NCBI RefSeq assembly: GCF_014635305.1
Contig: NZ_BMCS01000001.1
Span: 2,418,001 to 2,482,000, forward strand
From: Williamsia phyllosphaerae
GTDB lineage: Bacteria; Actinomycetota; Actinomycetes; Mycobacteriales; Mycobacteriaceae
Direction of reading: 5' to 3'
DNA: 64,000 bases
Both the position numbers and the translations under genes were made by a program. Position 1 is the first letter of the stretch, and every line of letters begins with the position of its first letter. Below are positions 1-8,013 of the stretch, piece by piece. The notes beneath the pieces are model-generated. The model saw only the letters and a program-made list of their open reading frames with translations, had not been told where the DNA came from and made no database searches.

Positions 1-1
1 A

Positions 2-721
2 CAGCGGGCGAAATATCAGCCGCAGAAGACGTCGAGCACCACCACCTATCTGCTCGCCGCGGTCGCTGTCGTGGTGATCGCTGCCGTCGTGGTGGGTGGG
101 GTGATCTGGAACAACCAACGCAACAAGGGTGAGGCCGACCCGAACGTGTTGGCGCAGAACGCCAGCCTGATCATCGGTCGCGCCGATGCGCCCCACACGA
201 TCGACGTGTTCGAGGACTTCCAGTGCCCGGTGTGCAAGGAGTTCGAGGCGCAGTCGGGTCAGGCCATGATCGACGCCGCCGCCGCGGGCACGTTGCGCGT
301 CCGCTACCACTTCCTGACGTTCCTCAACCGCAACTCGGGCTCGGGTGACTACTCGTCGCGCGCGGCCGGTGCAGCGCTGTGTGTCGCCGAGGGCGGCAAC
401 CAGGACACGTTCCTGAAGTTCCACAGCAAGCTCTACGTCGAGCAACCGCCCGAGGGCGGGGACGACCCGGACAACGCGGCGCTCGCCCAGAAGGCCGCCG
501 CGGTGGGTGCGACACCGGCCGCCCAGCAGTGCATCACCGCAGGTACGAAGATCCAGGCGGCCAACGAAGCCGCCGACCAGTCCACTACACAGCTGTCGAA
601 GTCACTCAACGGACAGGTCGGGACCCCCAGCGTCCTTAGCGGTGGTCAGCCGGTCGCAGACCTGCTGAGCGGTCCGCAGTGGCTGCAGACGCTGCTGTCG
701 GGCAGCGCGGACGAGAACTGA
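2..721 (+). CDS. Membrane-anchored DsbA-like thioredoxin-fold protein (5' end outside window)
   Basis: The reading frame is open from base 2, so the gene starts before the window; 239 codons are visible. A hydrophobic segment (about residues 17-37, from TYLLAAVAVV to GGVIW) follows a short basic stretch, so it should be a single N-terminal membrane anchor with the rest outside the cytoplasm. The extracytoplasmic part has the thioredoxin-like motif FEDFQCPVCKEFE with a CPVC redox pair, and a late GTPSVL segment like the cis-Pro loop. This is typical of the DSBA-like Thioredoxin_4 family of actinobacteria, which form or shuffle disulfides in secreted proteins. Two further cysteines (ALCVAEG, AQQCITAG) may form a structural bond. 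The redox partner is not visible here. Confidence 0.85.
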   Translation, partial: QRAKYQPQKTSSTTTYLLAAVAVVVIAAVVVGGVIWNNQRNKGEADPNVLAQNASLIIGRADAPHTIDVFEDFQCPVCKEFEAQSGQAMIDAAAAGTLRVRYHFLTFLNRNSGSGDYSSRAAGAALCVAEGGNQDTFLKFHSKLYVEQPPEGGDDPDNAALAQKAAAVGATPAAQQCITAGTKIQAANEAADQSTTQLSKSLNGQVGTPSVLSGGQPVADLLSGPQWLQTLLSGSADEN

Positions 722-817
722 TCGTACGGACAGGGGATTTGGACCCGACCCCGCCGATGGGGTAATTTCGCCTCGGACCGTGTGCCGGTGAACACCGGGG
801 TGCGGACAACTGAACAC

Positions 818-890
818 GGGGCTATGGCGCAGCTGGTAGCGCACCACACTGGCAGTGTGGGGGTCAGGGGTTCGAGTCCCCTTAGCTCCA
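818..890 (+). tRNA. tRNA-Ala (anticodon GGC)
   Basis: The sequence folds as a full cloverleaf: acceptor GGGGCTA/TAGCTCC, D arm GCGC/GCGC, anticodon stem CCACA/TGTGG with loop CTGGCAG giving anticodon GGC, and T arm AGGGG-TTCGAGT-CCCCT. The acceptor stem carries the G3-U70 wobble that is the alanine identity element. Discriminator base is A890, and the CCA end is not encoded. It decodes GCC, a heavily used alanine codon in this GC-rich genome. Confidence 0.95.
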
Positions 891-921
891 CCGTGAGATC
901 GCAGTTCGGATCTGATCGCTG

Positions 922-952
922 ACGTCTCGCCGCATCGCGGCGAGACGTTTTT
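922..952 (+). terminator. Rho-independent terminator of tRNA-Ala
   Basis: A perfect 12-bp stem (ACGTCTCGCCGC / GCGGCGAGACGT) with a 3-nt loop runs straight into five T residues, 32 bases after the tRNA. This is a textbook intrinsic terminator on the plus strand. Confidence 0.92.
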
Positions 953-1088
953 GCGTTTCGGGCTGGTCGCGTTCCGACTCATCGAGGTCGGCGCATCGCA
1001 GACGCATCGGAATTCGCCGACCGGATCGGCAATGCATCGCAGATCGGCTGTGGCCGAGTCGTCGAGAAGACAATGCCGGAGACTTTCA

Positions 1089-1102
1089 ATACCAATTGGT
1101 AT
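1089..1102. repeat. 14-bp perfect palindrome in gene-free spacer
   Basis: ATACCAATTGGTAT is its own reverse complement. It lies in the spacer between the tRNA terminator and the lsr2 terminator (953-1135), where I see no gene. It could be a protein-binding site, but no promoter or gene is next to it, so its role is unknown. Confidence 0.35.
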
Positions 1103-1135
1103 GGAAATGTCGTTTCTGTGGCGTGACGACAAACG

Positions 1136-1170
1136 AAAAACGGCCATCCACTCGCGAGAGTGGATGACCG
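1136..1170 (-). terminator. Rho-independent terminator of lsr2
   Basis: On the minus strand a 9-bp perfect stem CATCCACTC/GAGTGGATG (extended by an outer CGG/CCG with one internal mismatch) is followed by TTTTT. It starts about 40 bases after the lsr2 stop codon, so it should end the lsr2 transcript. Confidence 0.9.
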
Positions 1171-1209
1171 TTGTGACGGTGGGGTCCGGTGTGGCTGCGG
1201 ACCGAACGA

Positions 1210-1548
1210 TCAGTGGGCGGCCTCGAAGGCGTCGACGACCTCGATGGGGATCCGGCCGCGGTTGCTGACCTCGTAACCGTTGCTGTTGGCCCAGTCCCGA
1301 ATCGCCTGCGTCTGCTCCTTGGAGCGCGTGGCACCGGCGGGCACGAGCGCACGCTTGCCGCGGCGGCCGGCGACGGACCGGGACGCCTCGATGTACTTGA
1401 CGAGAGAATCGCGGAACTGCTGTGCGTGCTTGGGCGAGGTGTCGAATTCGTACTGACGCCCATCGAGCGACCAGCGGACAGTTTCGAATTCCTCCAGCAC
1501 CTTGCCGTCGATGTCGTCGATGAACTGAACTATCTGCTTCTTGGCCAT
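1210..1548 (-). CDS. lsr2: Lsr2 nucleoid-associated protein
   Basis: The 112-residue product starts [15 protein letters not shown], the usual Lsr2 N-terminal dimerisation strand, and ends with a helical DNA-binding domain containing the SNRGRIP loop. The RGR hook inserts into the minor groove of AT-rich DNA. Lsr2 is the H-NS analogue of Mycobacteriales: it bridges DNA and silences AT-rich or foreign genes. The ATG at 1548 is chosen over an upstream in-frame ATG at 1572 because GGAG lies 6-7 bases before it and family members start here. The gene is monocistronic, with its own terminator and a long AT-rich upstream region that it may itself bind. Confidence 0.95.
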   Translation of the reverse strand: MAKKQIVQFIDDIDGKVLEEFETVRWSLDGRQYEFDTSPKHAQQFRDSLVKYIEASRSVAGRRGKRALVPAGATRSKEQTQAIRDWANSNGYEVSNRGRIPIEVVDAFEAAH

Positions 1549-1972
1549 ATTCTCCGGGGTCCTTCCAATCACTGCCGTCTGTCGATGGAAACATTAGGCG
1601 ACATGTACTAATTGGGCAAACAACTCCTATTCCGACGTCGCGGCGACTTCTCGGAATGACCCTTTAATCGTGTTCTGGAGTGAGACCAATAAAAGAACCG
1701 GACTAATGCCCGGATTTACATCCGTGGACTCCGGGTGGGGGTGAATGTGTCGTACGCGACTCCGCTCGTGCGGTCGCCGGTCGGATTCGTCGGCTAGTCT
1801 GGTCAACGAAAGGCCCACTGGGTTGTCCGTGGGCCGCTCGCGTCGTAGAACGCTTCTTCCTCGCCGATGTCTCGGCGAGTCGATTCCTTCGAACGGCGAA
1901 CGAATGCGCACGCCTGCGTGTTCGCCATGACTTCTCGTCACCCGGTGATCCCGGGATGTTCCGCGGAGTCCG
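1549..1972. promoter_or_regulatory. Divergent intergenic region between lsr2 and the RNA helicase
   Basis: 424 bp without a convincing gene. It is clearly poorer in GC than the rest (for example around 1590-1625 and 1660-1730). A minus-strand -10 candidate TAATGT lies at 1596-1591, giving lsr2 a leader of roughly 36-40 nt. A nested inverted repeat at 1629-1657 has arms ATTCCGA/TCGGAAT around GTCGC/GCGAC. An 8-bp hairpin CTCGCCGA-TGTC-TCGGCGAG at 1860-1879 would lie in the helicase leader. The helicase promoter itself is not obvious. Confidence 0.5.
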
Positions 1973-3499
1973 ATGCCCGAAAGGCATTTTGTGACCCACA
2001 CTGAATTCGGCGCGCTCGGCGTGCCCGCACCCCTCGTCACCTCTCTCGCCGCCGAGGGAAAGACCGAGGCCTTCCCCATCCAGATCGACACCCTCCCCGA
2101 CACCCTCGCGGGTCGTGACGTCCTGGGACGCGGGAAGACCGGATCCGGCAAGACCCTCGCCTTCTCCATCCCACTCGTCGCGCGCATTGCCGCCGACGGC
2201 GCCGGCGGGACCCGCAGGCGCGGTAAGCCCCGCGCGCTGGTCCTCGCACCCACCCGTGAGTTGGCCACCCAGATCGACGCCGTCCTCGCGCCGCTCGCCG
2301 CGGTCTACGGCATGCGCACCACGACGATCTTCGGCGGCATCAACCAACGTCGTCAGGTCGACGCGTTGCAGGGTGGCGTCGACATCGTCGTCGCCTGCCC
2401 GGGCCGTCTCGAGGACCTCCTCGACCAGCGCCACCTGACCCTCGACGAGATCGAGGTGACCGTCATCGACGAGGCCGACCACATGGCCGACCTCGGATTC
2501 CTGCCCGCGGTGACCCGCATCCTCACCAAGACGCCCGAGAACGGACAGCGTCTGCTGTTCTCGGCGACCCTGGACAACGGGGTGGACAAGCTCGTCCGCC
2601 GCTTCATGCACAACCCGGTCATGCATTCGGTCGACGAGGCCAACTCGCCCGTCGCCGCGATGACCCATCACGTGTTCGAGGTGTCCGACACCTCGTCGAA
2701 GAACGACCTCATCGACGTCCTCGCCTCGGGCACCGGTCGTCGCATCCTGTTCATGCGGACCAAGCACCAGGCCAAGAAGCTCGCGAAGAAGCTGACCGCG
2801 TCGGGTATCCCCGCGGTCGATCTGCACGGCAACCTCTCGCAGCCGCAGCGTGACCGCAACCTGGCCGCGTTCGGTGAGGGGTCGGTCCGCGTGCTCGTCG
2901 CCACCGACGTCGCCGCCCGTGGCGTGCACGTCGACGACGTCGAACTCGTCATCCACGTCGACCCGCCGGCCGAGCACAAGGCCTACCTGCACCGTTCGGG
3001 CCGTACCGCCCGCGCGGGCAACGCCGGTGACGTCGTCACCATCGCTCTCCCCGAACAGCGGGCCGACCTGCGTCGTCTGCTCAAGAGGGCGGCCATCGAC
3101 GTCGCCCCGAGCCGGGTCACCGCGCAGTCGCCCGATGTCACCGACCTGGTCGGCGAGATCGCACCGCACGTGACTCCGAGCGCGGCTCCGCCGGCCACCC
3201 AGCAGCAGCCCGGCGGCGGACGTCGTCGCGGCGGCCAGGGCGGGGGAGCGCAGAACGGTCGCGCCCGCGCACCGCGCACCGGTTCCGGTCGCGGTGGGGC
3301 CTCGGGTCGCGGCGAGCGTTCCGGTTCGTCGAGTGCCGGTTCGGCCGGTCGCTCGTACAGCACCAGCTCCGGTGATTCGTCGTCGCCGGCCCGTCGCTCC
3401 GGCGGCGGTGGCGGTGGTGCACGTCCCGATTCGAGCCACGGCGCCAGTGGGCGTCGCGGCACCGGCGCCGGCGCAGGCCGCAGTCGGGCGACCCGCTAG
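1973..3499 (+). CDS. DEAD-box ATP-dependent RNA helicase
   Basis: A 508-residue protein with the full helicase motif set in order: Q motif FPIQIDTLPD (about 34-43), Walker A GRGKTGSGKT (52-61), PTRELA, GG and PGRL, DEAD in VIDEADHM (166-169), SAT in FSATLD, VATDVAARG and HRSGRTARAG (around 340). The last 100 residues are low-complexity and rich in Arg, Gly and Ser (RGG-like), which usually gives non-specific RNA binding. Such helicases unwind structured mRNA and help ribosome assembly and cold growth. The ATG at 1973 lacks a strong Shine-Dalgarno. The leader contains a hairpin (1860-1879), so autoregulation is possible. Confidence 0.93.
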   Translation: MPERHFVTHTEFGALGVPAPLVTSLAAEGKTEAFPIQIDTLPDTLAGRDVLGRGKTGSGKTLAFSIPLVARIAADGAGGTRRRGKPRALVLAPTRELATQIDAVLAPLAAVYGMRTTTIFGGINQRRQVDALQGGVDIVVACPGRLEDLLDQRHLTLDEIEVTVIDEADHMADLGFLPAVTRILTKTPENGQRLLFSATLDNGVDKLVRRFMHNPVMHSVDEANSPVAAMTHHVFEVSDTSSKNDLIDVLASGTGRRILFMRTKHQAKKLAKKLTASGIPAVDLHGNLSQPQRDRNLAAFGEGSVRVLVATDVAARGVHVDDVELVIHVDPPAEHKAYLHRSGRTARAGNAGDVVTIALPEQRADLRRLLKRAAIDVAPSRVTAQSPDVTDLVGEIAPHVTPSAAPPATQQQPGGGRRRGGQGGGAQNGRARAPRTGSGRGGASGRGERSGSSSAGSAGRSYSTSSGDSSSPARRSGGGGGGARPDSSHGASGRRGTGAGAGRSRATR

Positions 3500-3507
3500 A
3501 CAACAGC

Positions 3508-3562
3508 CCCACAGACACCGATCGGCGGCCCGCACTGCGGGCCGCCGATCGGCGTCTGTGGG
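3508..3562. terminator. Strong bidirectional terminator hairpin
   Basis: A 26-bp stem with a single A/C mismatch: CCCACAGAC/GTCTGTGGG outside and the perfect 16-mer CCGATCGGCGGCCCGC with its complement inside, closed by a 3-nt ACT loop. It sits between two convergent genes (stops at 3499 and 3572), so it probably terminates both. There is no T-run on either side. Confidence 0.85.
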
Positions 3563-3571
3563 TCAGAGTCC

Positions 3572-4117
3572 TCAGGTGCTGGCGGCCCCGGCGATGACCA
3601 CGATGAGGATGACCACCAGCGCGATGATCATCAGGCCGACGCCCACCCAGCCGAGCACCCGACCGGCCACGGCCATGCCGCGGCCGTCCTGGTGTCCGCC
3701 GGACGCGTCGATCTCGGCGACCGCCATGTTGCCGAGGATGATCGCCGGGATCCCGGCGATCACGCACAGGATCAGACCCGCGATGCCGCAGACCAGTGCA
3801 CCGATCGCCTTGCCGTTGGTCTGTGCCACGACCGGCATCCCGTACGGCTGCTGGCCGTACGCGCCGTAGGACGGGGTGCCGTACTGGCCCTGGCCGTAGG
3901 GCTGATTCCCGTACTGCGGCTGCCCCGGCGGCAGCGACCCGTACTGCTGGTCGCCGTACTGCGGCCCCGGATAGGGGTTCTGCTCGCCGGGATACGCGCC
4001 GCCCGGGTAGGGCGGCGGGTACTGGTCGCCACCCGGCGCCGGTTCCGGTTGATCGTCCTTGCGCAGTGACGGTCGGGAGTCGTCGTCGGGGGCGCCCGGG
4101 GGAGGCGGATAGGTCAT
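3572..4117 (-). CDS. DUF4190-type membrane protein with Pro/Tyr/Gln-rich N-terminus
   Basis: 181 residues. The first ~95 are low-complexity (repeated PPYPGG, QYG, QPYG), likely a disordered cytosolic tail. Two transmembrane segments follow (GALVCGIAGLILCVIAGIPAIIL and WVGVGLMIIALVVILIVVIAG) separated by the conserved loop GNMAVAEIDASGG...GRGMAVAGRVLG, which is the DUF4190 signature. The function of the family is not known; related proteins occur with cell-division or secretion genes. A -10 candidate TAGACT on the minus strand (4171-4166) gives a ~45-nt leader, and GAAGGAC lies upstream of the ATG. Confidence 0.8.
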   Translation of the reverse strand: MTYPPPPGAPDDDSRPSLRKDDQPEPAPGGDQYPPPYPGGAYPGEQNPYPGPQYGDQQYGSLPPGQPQYGNQPYGQGQYGTPSYGAYGQQPYGMPVVAQTNGKAIGALVCGIAGLILCVIAGIPAIILGNMAVAEIDASGGHQDGRGMAVAGRVLGWVGVGLMIIALVVILIVVIAGAAST

Positions 4118-4165
4118 GTCGTCGTCCTTCGTGCGGGGGCGTCGAGGGGTCGTCTGCGTCCGCAG

Positions 4166-4206
4166 AGTCTAGCTGTCACGTATCCGTTCGCCCCGCTCCG
4201 TATTCT
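4166..4206. promoter_or_regulatory. Divergent promoter pair (DUF4190 gene / leader peptide-cobW)
   Basis: The minus-strand hexamer TAGACT (4171-4166) fits a -10 for the DUF4190 gene. The plus-strand hexamer TATTCT (4201-4206) fits a -10 for a transcript starting at the GTG at 4213, exactly 6 nt downstream. I see no palindrome resembling the Zur or Fur box here. Confidence 0.55.
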
Positions 4207-4212
4207 TGCCGG

Positions 4213-4284
4213 GTGTCGCTCTCGAAGATCGTTCTCCTCGCCGTGGTCTGCGCGTCATGCGTCGCGCCGGTGTCGGTCCGATGA
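4213..4284 (+). CDS. Probable leaderless cysteine-containing leader peptide upstream of cobW-type gene
   Basis: A 23-codon frame starting at GTG 4213 encodes MSLSKIVLLAVVCASCVAPV followed by SVR. It starts exactly 6 nt after the -10-like TATTCT (4201-4206), the spacing expected for a leaderless mRNA. Its TGA stop (4282-4284) overlaps the ATG of the next gene in an ATGA junction. The peptide has a CASC pair. In mycobacteria small leaderless upstream frames with cysteines can couple downstream translation to cysteine supply; that role here is inference. The downstream ATG has no Shine-Dalgarno, which fits translational coupling. Confidence 0.5.
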   Translation: MSLSKIVLLAVVCASCVAPVSVR

Positions 4285-5342
4285 GCACCGTCCGGTCGCG
4301 CGGACCCGTTCCGGTGGTGCTGCTCGCCGGCTTCCTCGGGGCCGGGAAGACCACTGTGTTGAACCACCTGTTGCGCAGCGGGTCGGGCTTGCGGATCGGC
4401 GTCGTGGTCAACGACTTCGGCGCCGTGTCCATCGATGCGCTCCTGGTGTCGGGGGCCGTCGACGGCGCCGTCACCCTCGGCAACGGATGCATCTGCTGCA
4501 CCACCGACGCGGACTCGTTGGAGTCGGTGATGGGTGAGTTGGCGAAGCCCTCGGCCGGTCTCGACGTCGTCGTCATCGAGGCCAGCGGACTCGCCGAGCC
4601 GACGGCTCTGGTCCGGATGGTCACCGCCGCCCGCAGCGATCGGATCCTCTACGGCGGGCTGATCTACCTGGTCGACGCCGAGCAGTTCACCGAGACCCGC
4701 ACGCGTCATCCCCAGATCGACGACCACGTCGCGCTGGCCGATCTGGTGGTGCTCAACAAGACCGATCGGGTGTCGACCGACGGGGCCGCGGCAGTGCACG
4801 AGGCCATCCGGGGCGCCAACGCGTCGGCCGCGGTGCTGTCGACCACGCACGGCGTGCTGGACCCGGCGATGCTCATCGACCTCCCCGACACCGTCGCCGA
4901 CGACGGCCCCCGCCAACTCGAGCTGGCCGATCTTCTCGCCGACGACCACGACGCGCACGATCACGACCACGCGCACCTGCACGACGGATATCAGTCCGTC
5001 GACTTCTCCACCGCCACCCCGCTGCACCCGCGTGCCCTCGCCGCGGTGCTCGAGCGCCCCCCGGTCGGGGTGTACCGGATCAAGGGAGTCGTCTTCTTCG
5101 ACGCACCCGGGCACCGCGGTCGATACGTCGTCCACGGGGTCGGTGGCCACATCAGTGTCACCGCGACACGGTGGGCCGCCGACGAGACGCCGACGACGCG
5201 GCTCGTGGTGATCGGGGCGGGTGTCGACGTCGACGAGGTACGGACGGTCCTCGAGGCCACCGTCGCCGGCGACCGAACGACCGACCGGCAGTCGATGCTC
5301 GCCATCACCCGATACGAACATCAGGGGAGGCGGGCATCGTGA
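4281..5342 (+). CDS. COG0523 (CobW/ZigA-type) GTPase metallochaperone
   Basis: 353 residues. P-loop GFLGAGKTT (17-25), the metal-binding CxCC motif in GNGCICC (about 70-73) that defines COG0523, switch region EASGLAEP, G4 motif LNKTD (about 158) and a C-terminal CobW_C domain. A His/Asp-rich stretch (DDHDAHDHDHAHLHD, about 222-236) should bind zinc or another transition metal. These GTPases deliver metal to client enzymes, often under zinc limitation. I chose ATG 4281 because the leader-peptide stop overlaps it; an in-frame ATG at 4257 is possible. The next gene overlaps by GTGA, so the two are cotranslated. Confidence 0.88.
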   Translation: MSTVRSRGPVPVVLLAGFLGAGKTTVLNHLLRSGSGLRIGVVVNDFGAVSIDALLVSGAVDGAVTLGNGCICCTTDADSLESVMGELAKPSAGLDVVVIEASGLAEPTALVRMVTAARSDRILYGGLIYLVDAEQFTETRTRHPQIDDHVALADLVVLNKTDRVSTDGAAAVHEAIRGANASAAVLSTTHGVLDPAMLIDLPDTVADDGPRQLELADLLADDHDAHDHDHAHLHDGYQSVDFSTATPLHPRALAAVLERPPVGVYRIKGVVFFDAPGHRGRYVVHGVGGHISVTATRWAADETPTTRLVVIGAGVDVDEVRTVLEATVAGDRTTDRQSMLAITRYEHQGRRAS

Positions 5343-5620
5343 CCGACGATCCGACTTCGGTCACCGAGGCCGATCTCGAACGGGCCATCTCAAAGTTGCT
5401 CGACGCCCGCGCGCCGACCTCGTCGATCTGCCCGTCGGACGCCGCCCGGGCGGTCGCGCCGACGAACTGGCGGCCGCTCATGGAGCCGGTCCGTCAGGCG
5501 GCGAAACGGCTGATGGCGGCCGGCGAGGTCGAGATCACCCAGAGGGGAACGGTGGTCGACCCGGCGACGGTGAAGGGGCCCATCCGGATCCGCCGGCCTC
5601 GCCCGGACGGTCAGACCTGA
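5339..5620 (+). CDS. DUF3253-family protein
   Basis: 93 residues starting at GTG 5339, overlapping the stop of the metallochaperone (GTGA) with AGGGGAGG just upstream. The sequence (AISKLLDARAPTSSICPSDAAR..., W-RPLMEPVRQAAKRLMAAGEVEITQRG) has the winged-helix-like pattern of DUF3253, a family of unknown function commonly annotated in bacteria. The C-terminus is basic (RIRRPRP). The tight coupling suggests work in the same metal-related process, but no motif shows this directly. Confidence 0.75.
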   Translation: MTDDPTSVTEADLERAISKLLDARAPTSSICPSDAARAVAPTNWRPLMEPVRQAAKRLMAAGEVEITQRGTVVDPATVKGPIRIRRPRPDGQT

Positions 5621-5645
5621 CGGTCCTACGCAGGGATTCCGACGG

Positions 5646-5771
5646 CCGAGCCAACGATTGCGCATCGGCTCGGTCACGGCGAGACAACGAATGGCCGATC
5701 TCGCAGATCGTGTTGGCCCCCGACTCTCAAGTACTGGTTCACTGTTACACCAGTGACCTATGTGACTCCTG
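5646..5771 (+). promoter_or_regulatory. Spacer with hairpin and amidase promoter region
   Basis: CCGAGCC/GGCTCGG arms (5646-5652, 5667-5673) could form a weak terminator-like hairpin after the DUF3253 gene. Close to the amidase are TCACTG-TTACAC-CAGTGA (an inverted repeat at about 5738-5755) and two GTGAC words 9 bp apart. TATGTG at 5759-5764 could be a -10 for a leaderless start at 5772. Confidence 0.35.
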
Positions 5772-7034
5772 ATGTTTGGAGTTCGTGTGATCGACAACGA
5801 GAGGAGCGTCGCGTCGGCCCGTGGTCGGCGCGCATCTGCCATGACCCGTACACCGTTTGGTTCCCATCGAGTCCGTGCCGCTGGAACGGCGATGATCGCC
5901 GGTACCGCCGCGGTCGTACTCGCCGCCGGTGTGGTGTCGATGCCGTCGATCGCCTCCGCAGCCCCTGCTCCCGCGCCCGCCCCCGGTGCTCCGTCGTCGT
6001 CGGCCCCGGCAGCGCCGTCCACCACCGCGCCGTCCACCACTGCCCCGGCGCCGGCCGCGCCGGCACCCGAACAGAAGAACGCCCTGGCGGGCAAGACCGT
6101 CTTCCTCGACCCCGGACATCAGGGGTCGGCCGCGGGCAACGATCTGCGCAAGCAGGTCCCCGACGGTCGTGGCGGCAAGAAGGACTGCCAGACCACAGGC
6201 GCGGTCGGCGTCAACAAGGCCGCCGAGCACACCGTCAACTGGGACGTGGTGCAGCTGGTCAAGGCAGGCCTCGAGAGCCAGGGCGCCAAGGTCGTCCTCT
6301 CGCGCGCCGACGACAAGGGCTGGGGCGGCTGCGTCGACGAGCGTGCCAACGCCGCGAACGCGTCCAAGGCCGACCTCGCCGTGAACGTCCACGCGGACTC
6401 GACCTCGACCGGAGCCGATCCCGCCAAGAAGGGCTTCCACATCATCGTGCCGAAGCTGCCGGTTCCGGACCCGACGGTGAGCCTGGTGCAGTCGACCACC
6501 GGCCGCAAGGCCGCCGAGACCATGCGCGACTCGTTCAAGGCGGCCGGCTTCCCGCCCGCCAACTATGCGGGTGTGAACGACGGTCTGCAGGCCCGCTCGG
6601 ACATCGCCGCGGTGAACCTCACCAAGGTCCCCGACGTCTTCATCGAGATGGGCAACCTGGCCAACCCCGCCGAGGCCGATGCGCTCGCAGGCAAGACCGG
6701 ACAGGTGAAGTACGCGGTGGCGATCATCGACGGCATCGCCAAGACCCTGCTGGCCGCGCCGAAGAGCTCGCTGCTGAGCCCGAGCCTTCCGCAGGGCAGT
6801 GAGAACACCGCACCCACCGGTGAGACGCCGCCGACGACGACGTCACCGTCGAACGGTCTCGACCTGAGCGGACTGCAGGCGCTCATCCCGCTGATCGGTC
6901 AACTGGTCTCGACGAAGGATCCGTCGGCCATCCTGAGCCTGTTGCAGACCCAGGGCCAGGACGCGTCCTCGCAGGTGCTCAAGTCGCTGCTGTCGGTGGT
7001 CTACTCGGCCTTCGGGGGCAAGCTCCCGATCTGA
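5772..7034 (+). CDS. Secreted N-acetylmuramoyl-L-alanine amidase (Amidase_3, Rv3717-like)
   Basis: 420 residues. An N-terminal export signal (basic RTPFGSHRVR, then TAMIAGTAAVVLAAGVV, cleavage near SIASA) is followed by an Ala/Pro/Thr linker and the zinc amidase domain. Zinc and catalytic residues are visible: H in LDPGHQG (about 115), E in KAAEHTV (about 151), H in VNVHADS, E in FIEMGN (about 290). Two cysteines (KKDCQT, GGCVDE) match the stabilising disulfide of the mycobacterial enzyme. It cleaves the amide between MurNAc and the stem peptide during cell separation or recycling. About 110 C-terminal residues of unknown fold follow. The start could instead be ATG 5841, nearer the signal peptide. 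Confidence 0.9.
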   Translation: MFGVRVIDNERSVASARGRRASAMTRTPFGSHRVRAAGTAMIAGTAAVVLAAGVVSMPSIASAAPAPAPAPGAPSSSAPAAPSTTAPSTTAPAPAAPAPEQKNALAGKTVFLDPGHQGSAAGNDLRKQVPDGRGGKKDCQTTGAVGVNKAAEHTVNWDVVQLVKAGLESQGAKVVLSRADDKGWGGCVDERANAANASKADLAVNVHADSTSTGADPAKKGFHIIVPKLPVPDPTVSLVQSTTGRKAAETMRDSFKAAGFPPANYAGVNDGLQARSDIAAVNLTKVPDVFIEMGNLANPAEADALAGKTGQVKYAVAIIDGIAKTLLAAPKSSLLSPSLPQGSENTAPTGETPPTTTSPSNGLDLSGLQALIPLIGQLVSTKDPSAILSLLQTQGQDASSQVLKSLLSVVYSAFGGKLPI

Positions 7035-7101
7035 GCCCGCCTGACGCCGTCGGCTGATCAGGGTCACGTGCTCGACCCCCACGAGCATCTACGCTGCAGG
7101 C

Positions 7102-8013
7102 ATGAGCCTGCGTGATCTCCTCGTCATGACCACACCGGTGCCGTCGCTGAACGACAAGTTCGTCGTGGTGACCGGAGCTGCAGGTGGGATCGGCCGAGCG
7201 ACCGCCGTCGAGGCGGCGCGGCGTGGTGCACGGGTGATCATCACCGACATCAACGCCGAGCTGCTCGCGTCCACGGCCGACGAGATCCGTTCCGCCGGTG
7301 GCACCGTCGCCCACTCCGAGGCCGGCGACGTCACCGACATCGACTGGGTCCGCGCCTTCGCCGAACGCGTCGAGTCCGCGCACGGGGTCGTCGACGTGCT
7401 GTGCAACGTCGCCGGTGTCTCGGCCTGGGGCACCGTGGAGAACCTCGCGCACGAGACGTGGAAGAAGATGGTCGACATCAACCTGATGGGACCGATCCAC
7501 TTCATCGAGTGCTTCGTCCCGGGGATGGTCCGACGCGGCCGCGGCGGACACCTGGTCAACGTCTCATCCGCCGCCGGCCTGCTGGCGTTGCCGTGGCATT
7601 CCGCCTACAGCGCGAGCAAGTTCGGGATCCGCGGCGTCTCGGAGGTGCTGCGCTTCGATCTGCGCCGACACCGCATCGGGGTGTCGCTGGTCTGTCCCGG
7701 AGCGGTCGCCACGCCGTTGGTCGGCACCGTCGACATCGCCGGCGTCGACAAGGAGAACCCGCGCATCAAGGCGGCCATCCGCCACTTCGAGAAGCGCGCG
7801 GTGAGTCCGGAGAAGGCGGCGCAGGCACTGCTCGACGGCGTCGCGAAGAACCGGTTCCTCGTGTACACCTCCGCCGACATCCGTTTCGGCTACTGGATGT
7901 CGCGCAAATTCGCCCTGCCGTACGAGATCGCGATGCGCGTGGCCAACGATCGGTTCGACCGACTGGCGCGGCTCAGCGCGGTGGAGTCGTCCACCAGTCG
8001 TCGAACGGGGTGA
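7102..8013 (+). CDS. Short-chain dehydrogenase/reductase
   Basis: 303 residues with cofactor motif TGAAGGIG, adenine-pocket D in [13 protein letters not shown] in place of NNAG, catalytic S in VSSAAG and Y-x3-K in YSASK. This is a classical SDR of the enlarged (~280-300 residue) actinobacterial type that oxidises or reduces an alcohol or ketone with NAD(P); substrate unknown. The start at 7102 is supported by TACGCT (7090-7095) placed 6 nt upstream, suggesting a leaderless mRNA. The last 41 bases overlap the 3' end of nadE, transcribed convergently. Confidence 0.88.
   Translation: MSLRDLLVMTTPVPSLNDKFVVVTGAAGGIGRATAVEAARRGARVIITDINAELLASTADEIRSAGGTVAHSEAGDVTDIDWVRAFAERVESAHGVVDVLCNVAGVSAWGTVENLAHETWKKMVDINLMGPIHFIECFVPGMVRRGRGGHLVNVSSAAGLLALPWHSAYSASKFGIRGVSEVLRFDLRRHRIGVSLVCPGAVATPLVGTVDIAGVDKENPRIKAAIRHFEKRAVSPEKAAQALLDGVAKNRFLVYTSADIRFGYWMSRKFALPYEIAMRVANDRFDRLARLSAVESSTSRRTG

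Noticed and set aside
1745..1930. 61-codon plus-strand frame in the lsr2/helicase spacer
   Set aside because: No ribosome-binding site or leaderless promoter, Arg/Ser-rich product without pattern, and it overlaps the likely helicase leader hairpin.
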